Source of the DNA: Vibrio sp. HI00D65
Lineage (GTDB): Bacteria > Pseudomonadota > Gammaproteobacteria > Enterobacterales > Vibrionaceae
NCBI RefSeq assembly: GCF_001635455.1
Contig: NZ_LWEH01000025.1
Span: 62,001 to 126,000 of the forward strand
Reading direction: 5' to 3'
Length of the DNA: 64,000 nt
This document shows positions 36,808 through 46,200 of this stretch, piece after piece. Under the pieces are notes generated by a model. It did not search any database. It worked only from the letters and a program-made list of their open reading frames with translations, and was not told where the DNA came from. Positions within the stretch are counted from its first letter, which is position 1, and each line of letters begins with the position of its first letter. Both the position numbers and the translations under genes were made by a program.

Positions 36808-37098
36808 ATGAAGCAACCCTTTACTGAAACCATTGAAAACGCGGAACTTGCTATTCGCAATGCTGAAGACAGAACTGATGTATTCAATGAACTACTCGAA
36901 GGATTAGGCGTTGGTCCGGTAGCAGGCAATATTCTGCTCGATGGGTTAAATGCTTCGCCCCAATTGATGAAACAAGCAGAGCACGAGCTGCTTGAAGAAG
37001 TACAACGCCGCAGACAACAACAGCATCAGCCACAAGCCACGACCACTAAAGGCATTAGGCGCAAGCGACCGACCATGATGCGTGGCATGGTGATCTAG
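36808..37098 (+). CDS. vcrG: VcrG, LcrG-like tip-protein partner
   Basis: 96 aa from the ATG at 36808 with ribosome-binding site agga; LcrG is 95 aa. Helical (TIENAELAIRNAEDRT, LMKQAEHELLEEVQRRRQQQ) with a basic tail. It binds the tip protein VcrV inside the cell and limits secretion. An upstream ATG at 36781 would add nine residues. Confidence 0.88.
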   Translation: MKQPFTETIENAELAIRNAEDRTDVFNELLEGLGVGPVAGNILLDGLNASPQLMKQAEHELLEEVQRRRQQQHQPQATTTKGIRRKRPTMMRGMVI

Positions 37099-37108
37099 AG
37101 GTTTTTAC

Positions 37109-38920
37109 ATGACGGATATGACAACCATGAACTCCATCAAAGGAGTTCTCAATACAACAGCCAATCGTGATTCTCAGATCGCATTCCAGCAGGGTTTGGT
37201 TAAGACCTTTTCTCCCATTCTGAGTGATGCCCATATCGATGCGAATCAATTAGAGTCATTGATTCGCCAATTACCTATTGTCGTAGGGCGCACGGAACAA
37301 GAAAGCTTGAGTCTTTATGCAGATTCATTGGACACACTGTTAAAGAAGCAGGAGGCCTTTACTGGGACTGCTGCCACTGAGACTACTGCGCATTGGATGC
37401 GGTCACTGCAACAACAAGCGTTGAATGGCCAGATTGCACCTAAAGAAGTGGAAATGGGCGTTAATACTACGCTCGCGCATCAATTTCAATCTTGGTTTAG
37501 CACACTACTAAAAGATAAGGTCGACAGTTCACTTTCGACCTATTTTATCGCTGATTTCCGCTTGGGGAGCCAGAGTAACCAAGCACTGCAAATTGAAGCT
37601 TTGAATACGAGTGATCTTAAAGCAGCAATGGCAGAGATTAGCTCGCTTGTAAATACACTGGCGGTGCAGATGAGTACCAGTGAGGTTCGTGAGAATGCTA
37701 TTCCGTTCTTGCGAAATGCCTTTGCTAATCTTGGTTCAGTCAACCTCAATGAGCTTAAGAACTCAGATTACTTTTTAACGGAAGAAAGCTTTAGAGCCGC
37801 GGTTACCTCTCAGCTGGTTGCCTCTTTCAATAGCATTGGGATCACCATCAGCACCGATGATGCAAAGACATTGGCGAACAAGATTGCTTGGATTCCTGGC
37901 ATGTCTAAGCAGGAGCTTACCGATGCGATTAATAGCTTAGCGATACAACTAAAAGGACAGTTTGAAAATGCCTACGGTGCAGAGGGTGTCAAACAATTAA
38001 AAGCCATTTTGGATTTAGAAGTTGACAGAATTAACGCAAATCCCAATGCGATCACTTTACCAAGTTTGTTTTCTAATATTGCGATTGCACTTATTAACAC
38101 TCAGATCGATAAGTTCTTTAACGATCTACTTGCTATCCAGGTAACTCAAACGACACCAGAACAGCTTGAGCGTATCAAGCAAAATACCGAGCAAGATATT
38201 CGTTTTCTTTTCGAGAAAATAGTTGCCGGAAAAGATATCGGAACCGATTTTGTCACACGTCATCAAAAAATGATGGAGAACCTTTATAAGCTCAGTGAGC
38301 GTTTAGCAAAAATCACAGCACAGGAAGTTGATAGTAAAGAAGTAAATGCTGAGCATGCATTGACTGCTCGCGATTTATTGGCAGTTATTGAGTCGAGTAT
38401 CGGTGATCGCTTTGATGAACGCGTGTTATTTGCCTTAAATGAGCGCCGCGTAGACCGTCTTGAAAAGCGTAATATTTTGAAAGGTGAACTGGAAAACTTA
38501 ACGATGGAGTTAAGAATTTTTGGTGCCATACAGTCGAAGATACACTCAAAACAAAGTGCAAAAGAAAAATATGAACCAGGGAATACGAGTTTCCAAGCAA
38601 GTGACTTTGGCTACGACAGTGAAGCATCTTTTAAGGCCTCTCCCGAGTATGCATATTTGACAAATAATAAGTTCGAAAACCACAAAGACTTTCTGACAAA
38701 ACAAGGCGTTTCAGTAGCAGCCGATAGTTTTGAGGGCGATCAATTGGCAAGTTTCTCTAATTCAGTAAGTGATCAGTCCAAGGTCAAAAACGATACAGTT
38801 CAACTAAAAACGACCGAGCTCAGTGATATCAGCTCTCAATACAATGCAACCGTTGAGGCGATGAACAAATTTGTTCAGAAGTACCACAGTATTTTACAAG
38901 AAATCCTACGAGCCCTTTGA
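37109..38920 (+). CDS. vcrV: VcrV, needle-tip protein (long Vibrio form)
   Basis: 603 aa, about twice the length of LcrV (326) or PcrV (294) but like V. parahaemolyticus VcrV (about 607). The order G-V-H-B-D identifies it. The expected long coiled coil is visible near the end (TVEAMNKFVQKYHSILQEILRAL), and the N-terminal FSPILSDAHIDANQLESLIRQLP has the tip-protein look. The central several hundred residues are extra relative to Yersinia. It should scaffold VopB/VopD pore assembly. Confidence 0.88.
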   Translation: MTDMTTMNSIKGVLNTTANRDSQIAFQQGLVKTFSPILSDAHIDANQLESLIRQLPIVVGRTEQESLSLYADSLDTLLKKQEAFTGTAATETTAHWMRSLQQQALNGQIAPKEVEMGVNTTLAHQFQSWFSTLLKDKVDSSLSTYFIADFRLGSQSNQALQIEALNTSDLKAAMAEISSLVNTLAVQMSTSEVRENAIPFLRNAFANLGSVNLNELKNSDYFLTEESFRAAVTSQLVASFNSIGITISTDDAKTLANKIAWIPGMSKQELTDAINSLAIQLKGQFENAYGAEGVKQLKAILDLEVDRINANPNAITLPSLFSNIAIALINTQIDKFFNDLLAIQVTQTTPEQLERIKQNTEQDIRFLFEKIVAGKDIGTDFVTRHQKMMENLYKLSERLAKITAQEVDSKEVNAEHALTARDLLAVIESSIGDRFDERVLFALNERRVDRLEKRNILKGELENLTMELRIFGAIQSKIHSKQSAKEKYEPGNTSFQASDFGYDSEASFKASPEYAYLTNNKFENHKDFLTKQGVSVAADSFEGDQLASFSNSVSDQSKVKNDTVQLKTTELSDISSQYNATVEAMNKFVQKYHSILQEILRAL

Positions 38921-38932
38921 GGATAAATAACC

Positions 38933-39424
38933 ATGACTACACAAAACGCGCCAACCGATCTATCTCAAATGCAAGCAGAGGAGCTTCTTTCCTTTTTGGA
39001 AGAGGGAGGTACGCTAAAAATGCTGCACGATGTATCGGCAGACACCATTGAGCAAATTTACGCGGTTGGATATAACTTTTTCCAGTCAGGCAAACTAGAG
39101 CAGGCCGCAAAGGTATTTCAGCTGCTTAGTATGCTTGATCATTATCAAGCGCGATTTTTCATTGGTTTGGGTGCGGCTCGTCAGGAACTAGGTGAGTACC
39201 TGCAGGCGCTTGATGCCTACAGCTACGCTGCGCTTATGGACATTAATGATCCACGCCCGCCTTTCCACTCTGCAGAATGTCATCTCAAACTTGAGCAACT
39301 GACGGAAGCAGAGAGTGGGTTTTACAGCGCGAAGGAGATGTCTGCTGGTAAACCAGAGTATGCAGACTTGCATCAACGAGCAGGCATCATGTTAGAAGCG
39401 GTGAGAAACAAGAGGAGTAACTAG
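38933..39424 (+). CDS. vcrH: VcrH, class II (TPR) translocator chaperone
   Basis: 163 aa, LcrH/SycD family, with three TPR units (AVGYNFFQSGKLEQAAKVFQLL, RFFIGLGAARQELGEYLQAL, PPFHSAECHLKLEQLTEAE). It keeps the pore proteins VopB and VopD unfolded before export. It directly precedes them. Confidence 0.95.
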   Translation: MTTQNAPTDLSQMQAEELLSFLEEGGTLKMLHDVSADTIEQIYAVGYNFFQSGKLEQAAKVFQLLSMLDHYQARFFIGLGAARQELGEYLQALDAYSYAALMDINDPRPPFHSAECHLKLEQLTEAESGFYSAKEMSAGKPEYADLHQRAGIMLEAVRNKRSN

Positions 39425-39427
39425 AAT

Positions 39428-40627
39428 ATGAGTTCTATTGCACTTAACCGCATTCAGAATCAGGTATTTATGCCTGATTCTGACCAAACTACGTTAAACA
39501 AGGTTGGCAAGACAGCTGCTCATGCATCGCCGTCAGTAACCCTTGAAAACGTACAAGGTAAAGGTGTTGAAGCATTGAACGCCGGCAAGGTAAAAGTTCA
39601 GCTTGATGCACCGAATGCCGCTGTCAGCGATCAGGTGAACGACCTGACGCTGAAGGCCATTGCACAGCTACAAAAAATTGTAGACTCGATAGCTGGTGGC
39701 TTACATGCTGTTGCTGACAGCACTGGATCACTAGCTGTGAGAATAATTGCAGGCTCAGTGGACGACTTTGAGATTGAGCTGGCTGCTATCGCAGACAAAA
39801 TTAAGAGTGCTCAAAACAAGCTTAAAATGCAGGAAGTCAAAGTAGCTCAAGAAAAACATAAGCTTGAGATGTCAGAAAACCAGGAGAAGATCAAAGAATC
39901 TGAGGCCGCGGCAAAAGAAGCACAAAAGTCGGGCTTAGCTTCTAAGATTTTCGGTTGGGTCAGCGCTGTAGCTTCTATTGTTGTTGGCTCCATCATGGTC
40001 GCAACTGGGATCGGTGCTGTTGCTGGCGCGTTAATGATCGCGGGCGGTGTGATGGGTGCTGTCAATATGACTTTGCAAGAGCCTGCTGTTCAGGAGGCGA
40101 TGAAAGAGGCTGGAATTAATGTCAATGTGCTGAGTAAAGTCGTCATGGCGTTTGAGATTGCGACTGCTGTCATTGGTGCTGTTGTCACATTTGGTGGTTC
40201 TGCCGCTGCGGGTGTTGCCAAGTTGGCTGCTAAGAGTGCAAGCCAAATTGCACAGAAAGTCACTGATATCGCCACAAAAGCATCCGCCAGTATCACAAAG
40301 TTTGCTGATTGGGGGTCGAAAGCCACAACGACAACTGCAAAAGCGATCCGTTTTGGTGCTGAGGGTGCCGACATCACTGTCAATGTCGGTAAAGCTGCCA
40401 CGGATAGCGTTCATGGGACAAACAACGCGCGTTTGACCAACATTCAGGCGGACATTACAGAGTTAAGGGCTGAGATGACACTGAGCCAAGCGGTGCTTGA
40501 CAAACTGAAACAAGAAATTTCCAAGTTGATGGAAGGTTTCCAAGAACTAATGAACGTCATCATGCAAATGGTCCTAGCTAAAGGCGAAACAATGAAAACG
40601 CTGACGAATCGCCCTACAAATGTTTAA
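39428..40627 (+). CDS. vopB: VopB, major translocator pore protein
   Basis: 399 aa. Two hydrophobic segments: about 180-220 (SAVASIVVGSIMVATGIGAV and following) and about 238-262 (AFEIATAVIGAVVTFGGSAA). They are preceded by a long coiled coil (KLKMQEVKVAQEKHKLEMSE), the YopB layout. It inserts into host membrane with VopD. Confidence 0.93.
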   Translation: MSSIALNRIQNQVFMPDSDQTTLNKVGKTAAHASPSVTLENVQGKGVEALNAGKVKVQLDAPNAAVSDQVNDLTLKAIAQLQKIVDSIAGGLHAVADSTGSLAVRIIAGSVDDFEIELAAIADKIKSAQNKLKMQEVKVAQEKHKLEMSENQEKIKESEAAAKEAQKSGLASKIFGWVSAVASIVVGSIMVATGIGAVAGALMIAGGVMGAVNMTLQEPAVQEAMKEAGINVNVLSKVVMAFEIATAVIGAVVTFGGSAAAGVAKLAAKSASQIAQKVTDIATKASASITKFADWGSKATTTTAKAIRFGAEGADITVNVGKAATDSVHGTNNARLTNIQADITELRAEMTLSQAVLDKLKQEISKLMEGFQELMNVIMQMVLAKGETMKTLTNRPTNV

Positions 40628-40636
40628 GGAATAATT

Positions 40637-41641
40637 ATGATAGAAAATATTAGTAATACTGGACACGCAGCTCTTCATGGTTTGGGCGAACTTGACAGAA
40701 CCAGCCATACTGAGAAAACCCCTGAAACCAAAATCGAAGCAGGTGCAATCCGCGCTAGTGCTGAAAGCAAAGTGACGAATGCGAATCACTACCAATTAGA
40801 TGGCCCAAAAGCGCCAGCTATTGGAGACCAAGCTATCGCGGTAGCAAAATTGATGGATGAGTTGGCCTCAACAACAAACCTGTTAATGCAAATAACAGAA
40901 AACGCATTGGCAGGCAAAGACGTGGCTAAGTCCTCGTCAGAGGCTATTTCTCAGTCACTCTCTCTTATCGCTTTGCTGTATGAAGTATCCAAATTAACCC
41001 GTGACCAGCAAGTACAGCAACGTGAAATTGCGGTCGAGGCAAATGTAGCTAGTATCAAGAGCCAAGCAGAAGAGTTAAATAGTGCGGCAAAGGCGATGCT
41101 CGCAATGGCTATCGTATCAGGTGTTCTTGCGGGAGCAACAGCAATCGTTGGTGCGATTGGTTCTTTTAGAACAGGTCGAGAACTGAGTTCTGAAGTCGCC
41201 CATAACAAGGTTTTGCAGACTCAAAAAGCAGGCTTTGAGCAAGCTGAAGAGCTAATGGCTAGTGGTAATATGTCGACGAAATATCAGGACCAAGTGAGAA
41301 AAGCATATGCAGCCGCTAAAGAAAATATTGCTGATACGTCGAGCTCTTTAACCAGCACCGGACGTAAATTTGAAAAGATGGCAGGATCCAATCAGGCGAG
41401 AAATGCCGTACTTCAAGCTTTAGGTCAAATGGGGAACTCAGCAGCAAGCGTAGAGCAAACGAAAGCTCAAGCTCGAAGCAAAGAGGATGAAGTATTGGCA
41501 ACTCGTGCCCAATCAGATAAACAAAAAGCAGACGAATACATTGGTTTCCAAGAGGGTCTGTTAAAAGAGCTACGCGAGCTTTTCCGTTCGATTGCTGATA
41601 GTCAAACTCAAGCATGGCGAGCATCCACTCCAACGGTGTAA
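40637..41641 (+). CDS. vopD: VopD, minor translocator pore protein
   Basis: 334 aa (YopD is about 306). One membrane segment near residues 154-178 (AMLAMAIVSGVLAGATAIVG) and a helical C-terminal half rich in Gln, Lys and Ala. Last gene of the vopN operon. A strong hairpin follows. Confidence 0.92.
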   Translation: MIENISNTGHAALHGLGELDRTSHTEKTPETKIEAGAIRASAESKVTNANHYQLDGPKAPAIGDQAIAVAKLMDELASTTNLLMQITENALAGKDVAKSSSEAISQSLSLIALLYEVSKLTRDQQVQQREIAVEANVASIKSQAEELNSAAKAMLAMAIVSGVLAGATAIVGAIGSFRTGRELSSEVAHNKVLQTQKAGFEQAEELMASGNMSTKYQDQVRKAYAAAKENIADTSSSLTSTGRKFEKMAGSNQARNAVLQALGQMGNSAASVEQTKAQARSKEDEVLATRAQSDKQKADEYIGFQEGLLKELRELFRSIADSQTQAWRASTPTV

Positions 41642-41700
41642 TCGCGTATCAGACATCATATTGTTATTTGTGTTTGGTTAAATCTAGATTAAAGGCAAAC

Positions 41701-41735
41701 AAAAAGGGCCAACTCTTTCGAGTTGGCCCTTTCCA
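41701..41735. terminator. Bidirectional terminator shared by vopD and ssrA
   Basis: A 13-bp stem (aaagggccaactc / gagttggcccttt) with loop tttc is flanked by A-run and T-run. It can end the vopN-vopD transcript forward and the tmRNA transcript on the reverse strand. Confidence 0.92.
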
Positions 41736-41740
41736 AACGT

Positions 41741-42107
41741 TGGTGGAGCTGGCGGGAGTTGAACCCGCGTCCAAAAACTATTCATCATTGGTACTACATG
41801 CTTAGTCGATCTTTAATTTCACCAGTAACCTGCGAACCGACACGCTAGTTAAAGGCTAACCTGAATTATAATTCGCGCTTTTCCTCTCAGGTGGGAGAAG
41901 CCACGCTAGCTTGTTTGGGTTTGATCTCTTGTTGGTCCCCGTCTTACGAGCGGAAGCTAGGGCAAGAGAGCTCTGAGCAGGTTATTAAGCTGCTAGTGCG
42001 TAGTTTTCGTCGTTTGCGACTATTTTTTTGCGGCTTTTTACGTGGCCAACCGCCCCACGGCATGCACCTCAGACTTCAAAATTCCTGTCGAATCCTAAAT
42101 CAGCCCC
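41741..42107 (-). ncRNA. ssrA: tmRNA (10Sa RNA)
   Basis: Reading the reverse strand, the RNA starts GGGGCTGATTTAGGATTCGA and ends in the T-arm/acceptor with CCA templated at 41743-41741. The length is 367 nt. The tag frame (42018-41986) encodes ANDENYALAA and ends in TAA TAA. tmRNA with SmpB frees stalled ribosomes and marks the products for proteolysis. A promoter lies just upstream: TAGACA at 42147-42142 and TACTAT at 42125-42120, with 16 bp between. The T3SS cluster ends only 100 bp from its 3' end. Confidence 0.98.
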
Positions 42108-42172
42108 AAGTGTTATTGCATAGTACCAGAAAAGCTTACACTGTCTAGCACTGTGCGTTTAAGTGCTTAAAA

Positions 42173-42658
42173 TTAGCGCAAATTACTCTTCATAATTCGT
42201 GCTTTATCTCTCGCCCAATCTTTTTCTTTCATATCAGTACGTTTATCGTGCAGCTTTTTACCCTTCGCTACGCCGATCTTAATCTTCGCCCAAGAGCGAG
42301 ACCAGTAAAGTGCGGTTGCGACAAGTGTCATGCCTTCACGGTTAATACGACCGAATAGGTTATCGAGCTCTTTTCTCGACATTAGGAGTTTACGGACACG
42401 TGTTGGGTTCGCCACGATATGAGTACTCGCTTGAGTAAGCGGAGTGATCGTCATACCACTAATGAATGCTTCGCCATCACGGATGTAAACGTAGCTTTCT
42501 GCGATATTGGTTTTGCCTTCACGTAGGGATTTTACTTCCCAGCCTTGTAGCTCAAGCCCCGCTTCTATTTCATCGTCGATGAAATATTCGTGGCGAGCTT
42601 TCTTATTAAGCGCAATGGTATTACTACCGGCTTTTGATTTTGATTTATTCTTTGCCAT
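42173..42658 (-). CDS. smpB: SmpB, tmRNA-binding protein
   Basis: 161 aa. Core [27 protein letters not shown] and C-terminal tail [17 protein letters not shown] (RDKARIMKS) match SmpB. It escorts tmRNA to the ribosome. It lies upstream of ssrA on the same strand and diverges from ratA, the normal gammaproteobacterial layout. Confidence 0.97.
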   Translation of the reverse strand: MAKNKSKSKAGSNTIALNKKARHEYFIDDEIEAGLELQGWEVKSLREGKTNIAESYVYIRDGEAFISGMTITPLTQASTHIVANPTRVRKLLMSRKELDNLFGRINREGMTLVATALYWSRSWAKIKIGVAKGKKLHDKRTDMKEKDWARDKARIMKSNLR

Positions 42659-42776
42659 AATGGCCTCATTATACGGATTGCGCGAAAGATGGGGAATCCT
42701 TTTTATTTGCGCTCTGGCTCAATACCATTAAAATTGTGGTTTGTTTAATGTAACGCTGTCTTTAACAGGAGTCTAT

Positions 42777-43205
42777 ATGCCAAAGGTTACTCGTTCAGCA
42801 TTAGTATCATTTAGTGCTGACCAGATGTTTGACTTGGTCAATGATGTTGCTCGTTATCCTGAGTTTTTGCCAGGGTGTTCTGGTTCTCGTGTAATAGAGT
42901 TTTCAGATTCAGCAATGGTGGCTTCGGTTGATGTTTCTAAAGCCGGTATTAGCAAAACATTTACAACGTCTAACCGTTTAGCGGATGGCGTTGAGATCTT
43001 AATGGAGCTGGTGGACGGCCCATTCAAGAAACTGCAAGGCGGTTGGTATTTTACTCCATTGGATGATCAAGCCTGTAAGGTCGAGCTTAAGTTAGAGTTT
43101 GAATTTTCTAGCCGAATGATTGAAATGGCATTTGGTAAGATTTTCAATGAGCTAACGACCAACATGGTGAGCGCATTCACTCAACGAGCGAAACAGGTTT
43201 ACTAA
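42777..43205 (+). CDS. ratA: RatA, START/coenzyme-Q-binding-like protein
   Basis: 142 aa from the ATG at 42777 with aggag upstream. START-fold words: SFSADQMFDLVNDVARYPEFLPGC and GPFKKLQGGWYF. E. coli RatA was described as blocking 70S association; the family is also related to ubiquinone-binding COQ10. Followed three bases later by ratB. Confidence 0.93.
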   Translation: MPKVTRSALVSFSADQMFDLVNDVARYPEFLPGCSGSRVIEFSDSAMVASVDVSKAGISKTFTTSNRLADGVEILMELVDGPFKKLQGGWYFTPLDDQACKVELKLEFEFSSRMIEMAFGKIFNELTTNMVSAFTQRAKQVY

Positions 43206-43208
43206 ACC

Positions 43209-43517
43209 ATGACTATTGAATCAGATATGATCCACGTAGAAGTTGTGTTTGCACTTCCGCATGAACAGCGTGTGTTTACTTTGGTCGTTAATAAGAATGC
43301 AACCGTTGAAGAAATTATTGCGCAGTCTGGTGTTTTGGAACTGTACCCAGAGATCGACTTAGCGAAAAACAAGGTTGGCGTGTTCAGCCGTAACGTGAAG
43401 TTAGATGCAACGGTTCGTGATAAAGACCGTATCGAAATTTACCGTGCACTATTGGCCGATCCAAAAGAGATTCGACGTAAACGTGCCGAACAAGCAAAAG
43501 CCGCTGCTACTAAATAG
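43209..43517 (+). CDS. ratB: RnfH/RatB family protein
   Basis: 102 aa, UPF0125 ubiquitin-like fold: [20 protein letters not shown], then [27 protein letters not shown]. Always paired with ratA; exact function unsettled. The Arg/Lys/Ala-rich tail is usual. Confidence 0.93.
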   Translation: MTIESDMIHVEVVFALPHEQRVFTLVVNKNATVEEIIAQSGVLELYPEIDLAKNKVGVFSRNVKLDATVRDKDRIEIYRALLADPKEIRRKRAEQAKAAATK

Positions 43518-43545
43518 CATCGAAAAGCGTATTCAATTCACAGAG

Positions 43546-43572
43546 AGCTCGCCAAATCGGCGAGCTTTTTTG
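43546..43572 (+). terminator. Terminator of ratAB
   Basis: The stem agctcgcc / ggcgagct with loop aaatc is followed by tttttt, 30 bp after the ratB stop. Confidence 0.92.
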
Positions 43573-43616
43573 TGTCAGTGAGTGAGATTTGGTGGGTTAA
43601 TTTGTAAGCAAATATT

Positions 43617-43645
43617 AAAAAGCCTGCTCATTGAGCAGGCTTTTA
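43617..43645 (-). terminator. Terminator of bamE
   Basis: On the reverse strand, aaaagcctgctc / gagcaggctttt is followed by a T-run, 33 bp after the bamE stop. Confidence 0.88.
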
Positions 43646-43677
43646 AGCTTCTTGATTGAGAGCTTGTCTACTGAAAG

Positions 43678-44037
43678 CTAGCGAAGGCTTTCGAAGAACT
43701 CATCACTGGCTTCAAAATCACCGTTGATCGTAACTAGGGTGCCAGTAGCATCAAAGTTCACGACGAGGTTTTTCTGAATTGGGTCTTCGTGACCTTTTTG
43801 GTGGTGGTAAATGTAGTACCACGTATCTGGGTAGCCATTTTCGATAAGCATAGGTGAGCCCATAACGTAACGAACTTGTGTTTTTGTCATGCCAAACTTG
43901 AGCTGGTCGACAGCTTCTTGTTCAACATAGTTACCCTGATTGATGTCAATTCGATAAACCAACTTCTCTAGTAGAGAGCAACCGGTCAACATTGTTAGTG
44001 CAAGTGGAACTGCAACTAACCACTTTTTAATTCGCAT
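43678..44037 (-). CDS. bamE: BamE, outer-membrane assembly lipoprotein
   Basis: 119 aa from the ATG at 44037, giving a lipoprotein signal with lipobox LTGC ([20 protein letters not shown]). The mature part has the SmpA/OmlA fold: [20 protein letters not shown]. It supports BamD in the beta-barrel assembly machine. The frame continues upstream, but that part lacks a signal and a ribosome-binding site. Confidence 0.95.
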   Translation of the reverse strand: MRIKKWLVAVPLALTMLTGCSLLEKLVYRIDINQGNYVEQEAVDQLKFGMTKTQVRYVMGSPMLIENGYPDTWYYIYHHQKGHEDPIQKNLVVNFDATGTLVTINGDFEASDEFFESLR

Positions 44038-44204
44038 AGTTTGAGATCTTTCTTCGCTAAAATACTGCCTGATAATAAACAAGCTCCAGCAAGAAGTAAA
44101 AAGCTCCTTGCGCTTTGAGCTTGTTATGACTGGCAATTTTGAATTTAGTTGCAAAATTACCAATATTTTTCGTTAAATTATCAGAAAGTTGCTGAAGATT
44201 TAAT

Positions 44205-45869
44205 CTAAGCTGCGACTAATAACTCTTTTGCGTTGGCAAGGGTCGACTCGGTAATTTGGCTGCCACCAAGCAGTCGAGCCAGCTCTGAAACGCGTTGTTG
44301 CTCATCAAGTGTGTGCATTTGGGTTTCGGTTTTACCTGATTTCGTGTTCTTTGCCACAAACAGCTGTTGGTGACCGCAACCGGCAACTTGAGGTAAGTGA
44401 GTCACACACATTACCTGAGTTGATTCGCCCAGCTTACGCAGCATCTTGCCGACTACAGCAGCGGTTGGGCCACTGATACCCACATCCACTTCATCGAAAA
44501 TCAGACTTGGTGTATCGACTTTTTGCGCGGTGATCACTTGAATCGCTAATGAGATGCGTGATAGCTCACCACCGGACGCCACTTTAGCGATTGGTTGCAT
44601 CGGCTGGCCTGGGTTGGTAGACACAATAAAGGTCACGTTATCCATACCCAATGGTGAAGGGTGAGTGTTGGTGTTGTTTACTTCAATCGCAAACTGAGCT
44701 TTTTCCATGCTGAGCTCGTGCATGCTTTGCGTGATCAGCTTGTTTAGCTCTTTCGCGTAACGAACGCGAGATTTATGCAGCTTCTCAGACTTTGCTACGA
44801 ATGATTGGTATTGGTTTTCAACGTCATTCGCTAACTCTTCAAGCTTTTCATCAGAGCAATCCAATGCTTCAACTTGCTGTAGTAAGTCTTGGTGGTGTTT
44901 ATACAGCTCTTCAGGCAATACGTGGTGTTTACGTGCCATCGACATCACTTTAGAGAAGCGCTCTTCAACGTAAGCCATGCGACCTGGATCTACGTCGATG
45001 CTATCAAGATAAGTTCTTAGCTCGCTGTTGGTCTCTTCAATCTGAATAATGGCCTCAGACAGCATATCTGGTAGTTCAGCAAGTCGCTCGTCTAATTCTG
45101 CTAGTTGAATTAGGGAGTGATTGGCCGATTGCAGAATACCAAGCGCATTAACTTCTTCACCTTCGTAAATAAGCTCGATAGCTTGCCGGCAGGTTGAGGC
45201 CAATTCTCCGCTATTGGCGAGGCGCTTATGCTCTTGTTCGAGCTCTTCATATTCTTCCTCCCCAATAGATAACTCGTTCAACTCTTTGATTTGGTATTCA
45301 AGAAGTTGTTTCTGAGCTTGGTTTTGTTGGCTGTTTTCACGTAACTCTTTTAGGTGGTTGTCTGCTTGGCGCCAAGTTTGATAAGCGTTACGTGTCGATT
45401 TCAATAGGTTTAAATGGCCCGCGTATTGGTCAAGCATTGCCATTTGGTAGTCGCTTTTCATCAGCTGGTGATGCGCGTGCTGGCCATGAATGTTGATCAG
45501 CAGTTGTCCCAGGGATTTCAATTGTGAAAGAGGAACCGGGCTACCGTTAATGAATGCACGAGAGCGACCTTCTTTAGAGATGGTTCTGCGCAGGATGCAC
45601 TCAGTGCCGTCTAGAAGTTCGTTATCTTCTAACCATCGAGTTGCGTGCAGATTGTTTTCAAGTAAAAATGCGGCACTGACTTCGGTTTTTTCTTCACCTT
45701 GTCTAACCATTCCTGCATCGGATCTCCCTCCAAGACACAAACCCAAAGCATCGATTGCAATCGATTTACCCGCACCAGTCTCCCCGGTGATTGTTGTCAT
45801 GCCTTTAGAAAGTTCTAGCTGTAAAGACTTAACAATAGCGAAATTATTAACACTTAAATGAGCCAGCAT
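44205..45869 (-). CDS. recN: RecN, SMC-like DNA repair protein
   Basis: 554 aa. Walker [20 protein letters not shown] near residue 30; a long coiled coil in the middle; the ABC signature [14 protein letters not shown] near 435; Walker [14 protein letters not shown] near 465. It acts in double-strand break repair and is strongly SOS-induced. Two LexA boxes, plus a degenerate third, lie directly upstream. Confidence 0.97.
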   Translation of the reverse strand: MLAHLSVNNFAIVKSLQLELSKGMTTITGETGAGKSIAIDALGLCLGGRSDAGMVRQGEEKTEVSAAFLLENNLHATRWLEDNELLDGTECILRRTISKEGRSRAFINGSPVPLSQLKSLGQLLINIHGQHAHHQLMKSDYQMAMLDQYAGHLNLLKSTRNAYQTWRQADNHLKELRENSQQNQAQKQLLEYQIKELNELSIGEEEYEELEQEHKRLANSGELASTCRQAIELIYEGEEVNALGILQSANHSLIQLAELDERLAELPDMLSEAIIQIEETNSELRTYLDSIDVDPGRMAYVEERFSKVMSMARKHHVLPEELYKHHQDLLQQVEALDCSDEKLEELANDVENQYQSFVAKSEKLHKSRVRYAKELNKLITQSMHELSMEKAQFAIEVNNTNTHPSPLGMDNVTFIVSTNPGQPMQPIAKVASGGELSRISLAIQVITAQKVDTPSLIFDEVDVGISGPTAAVVGKMLRKLGESTQVMCVTHLPQVAGCGHQQLFVAKNTKSGKTETQMHTLDEQQRVSELARLLGGSQITESTLANAKELLVAA

Positions 45870-45895
45870 TTTTATTTACCTGTATAACTGAACAA

Positions 45896-45915
45896 TACTG
45901 TATATAAGTTCAGTA
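45896..45915 (-). promoter_or_regulatory. LexA (SOS) box 1 of recN
   Basis: CTG, ten bases, CAG with TA flanks (taCTG...CAGta), 27 bp upstream of the recN start codon. Fits the LexA consensus apart from the TCAG right half. Confidence 0.82.
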
Positions 45916-45917
45916 TA

Positions 45918-45937
45918 TACTGTTTCTTTATACAGTA
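45918..45937 (-). promoter_or_regulatory. LexA (SOS) box 2 of recN
   Basis: A perfect CTGT, eight bases, ACAG with TA flanks, immediately next to box 1. A third degenerate copy (CTG, ten bases, CAA) begins at 45880. Confidence 0.88.
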
Positions 45938-46140
45938 AAGCCGACAGGTGAAAATTTTTTGTGAGTTCGATCAAATCAAACTTCGTTTGTAGGTGCCTGA
46001 TATTGATGTCTATTTGCAAAAAGATATTCCAGATATCTCGCCCCTCAGTTCTGGAATGACGGAGCGGTTGAGAGGAATTGTTCGTAGTCGTCATTCTCTA
46101 GAGCGACGAAGTAGCGGAGTTGAGAATCTCTTTGGTAATA
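45938..46140. repeat. Palindrome-rich intergenic element between recN and nadK
   Basis: About 200 bp without a convincing gene. gaatgacg (46054-46061) and its inverse cgtcattc (46089-46096) form the arms of a fold, and tctctagaga-like and gatatctcg words lie around them. The look is that of the repeated intergenic elements common in Vibrio genomes. Copy number cannot be judged here. Confidence 0.4.
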
Positions 46141-46170
46141 AAAAAGGCTAACGAATATCGTCAGCCTTTG
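46141..46170 (-). terminator. Terminator of nadK
   Basis: On the reverse strand, aaaggctgacg / cgttagccttt (one G-T pair) with loop atatt is followed by a T-run. Confidence 0.85.
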
Positions 46171-46200
46171 AAATTTTCGGTTGTTACTAGTGCCGTTGAG

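Noticed and set aside
1..41740. Integrase or transposase marking an island end
   Set aside because: None was found among the genes in the window, so a specific integration mechanism is not claimed.
41614..41805. Short frame overlapping the vopD end and ssrA
   Set aside because: Runs through the terminator and into the tmRNA gene on the opposite strand; no protein features.
41891..42148. Forward frame across ssrA
   Set aside because: Antisense to the tmRNA, whose structure and tag frame explain the sequence.
45876..46094. Reverse 72-aa frame between recN and nadK
   Set aside because: Overlaps the LexA boxes and palindromic element; the composition is not protein-like.
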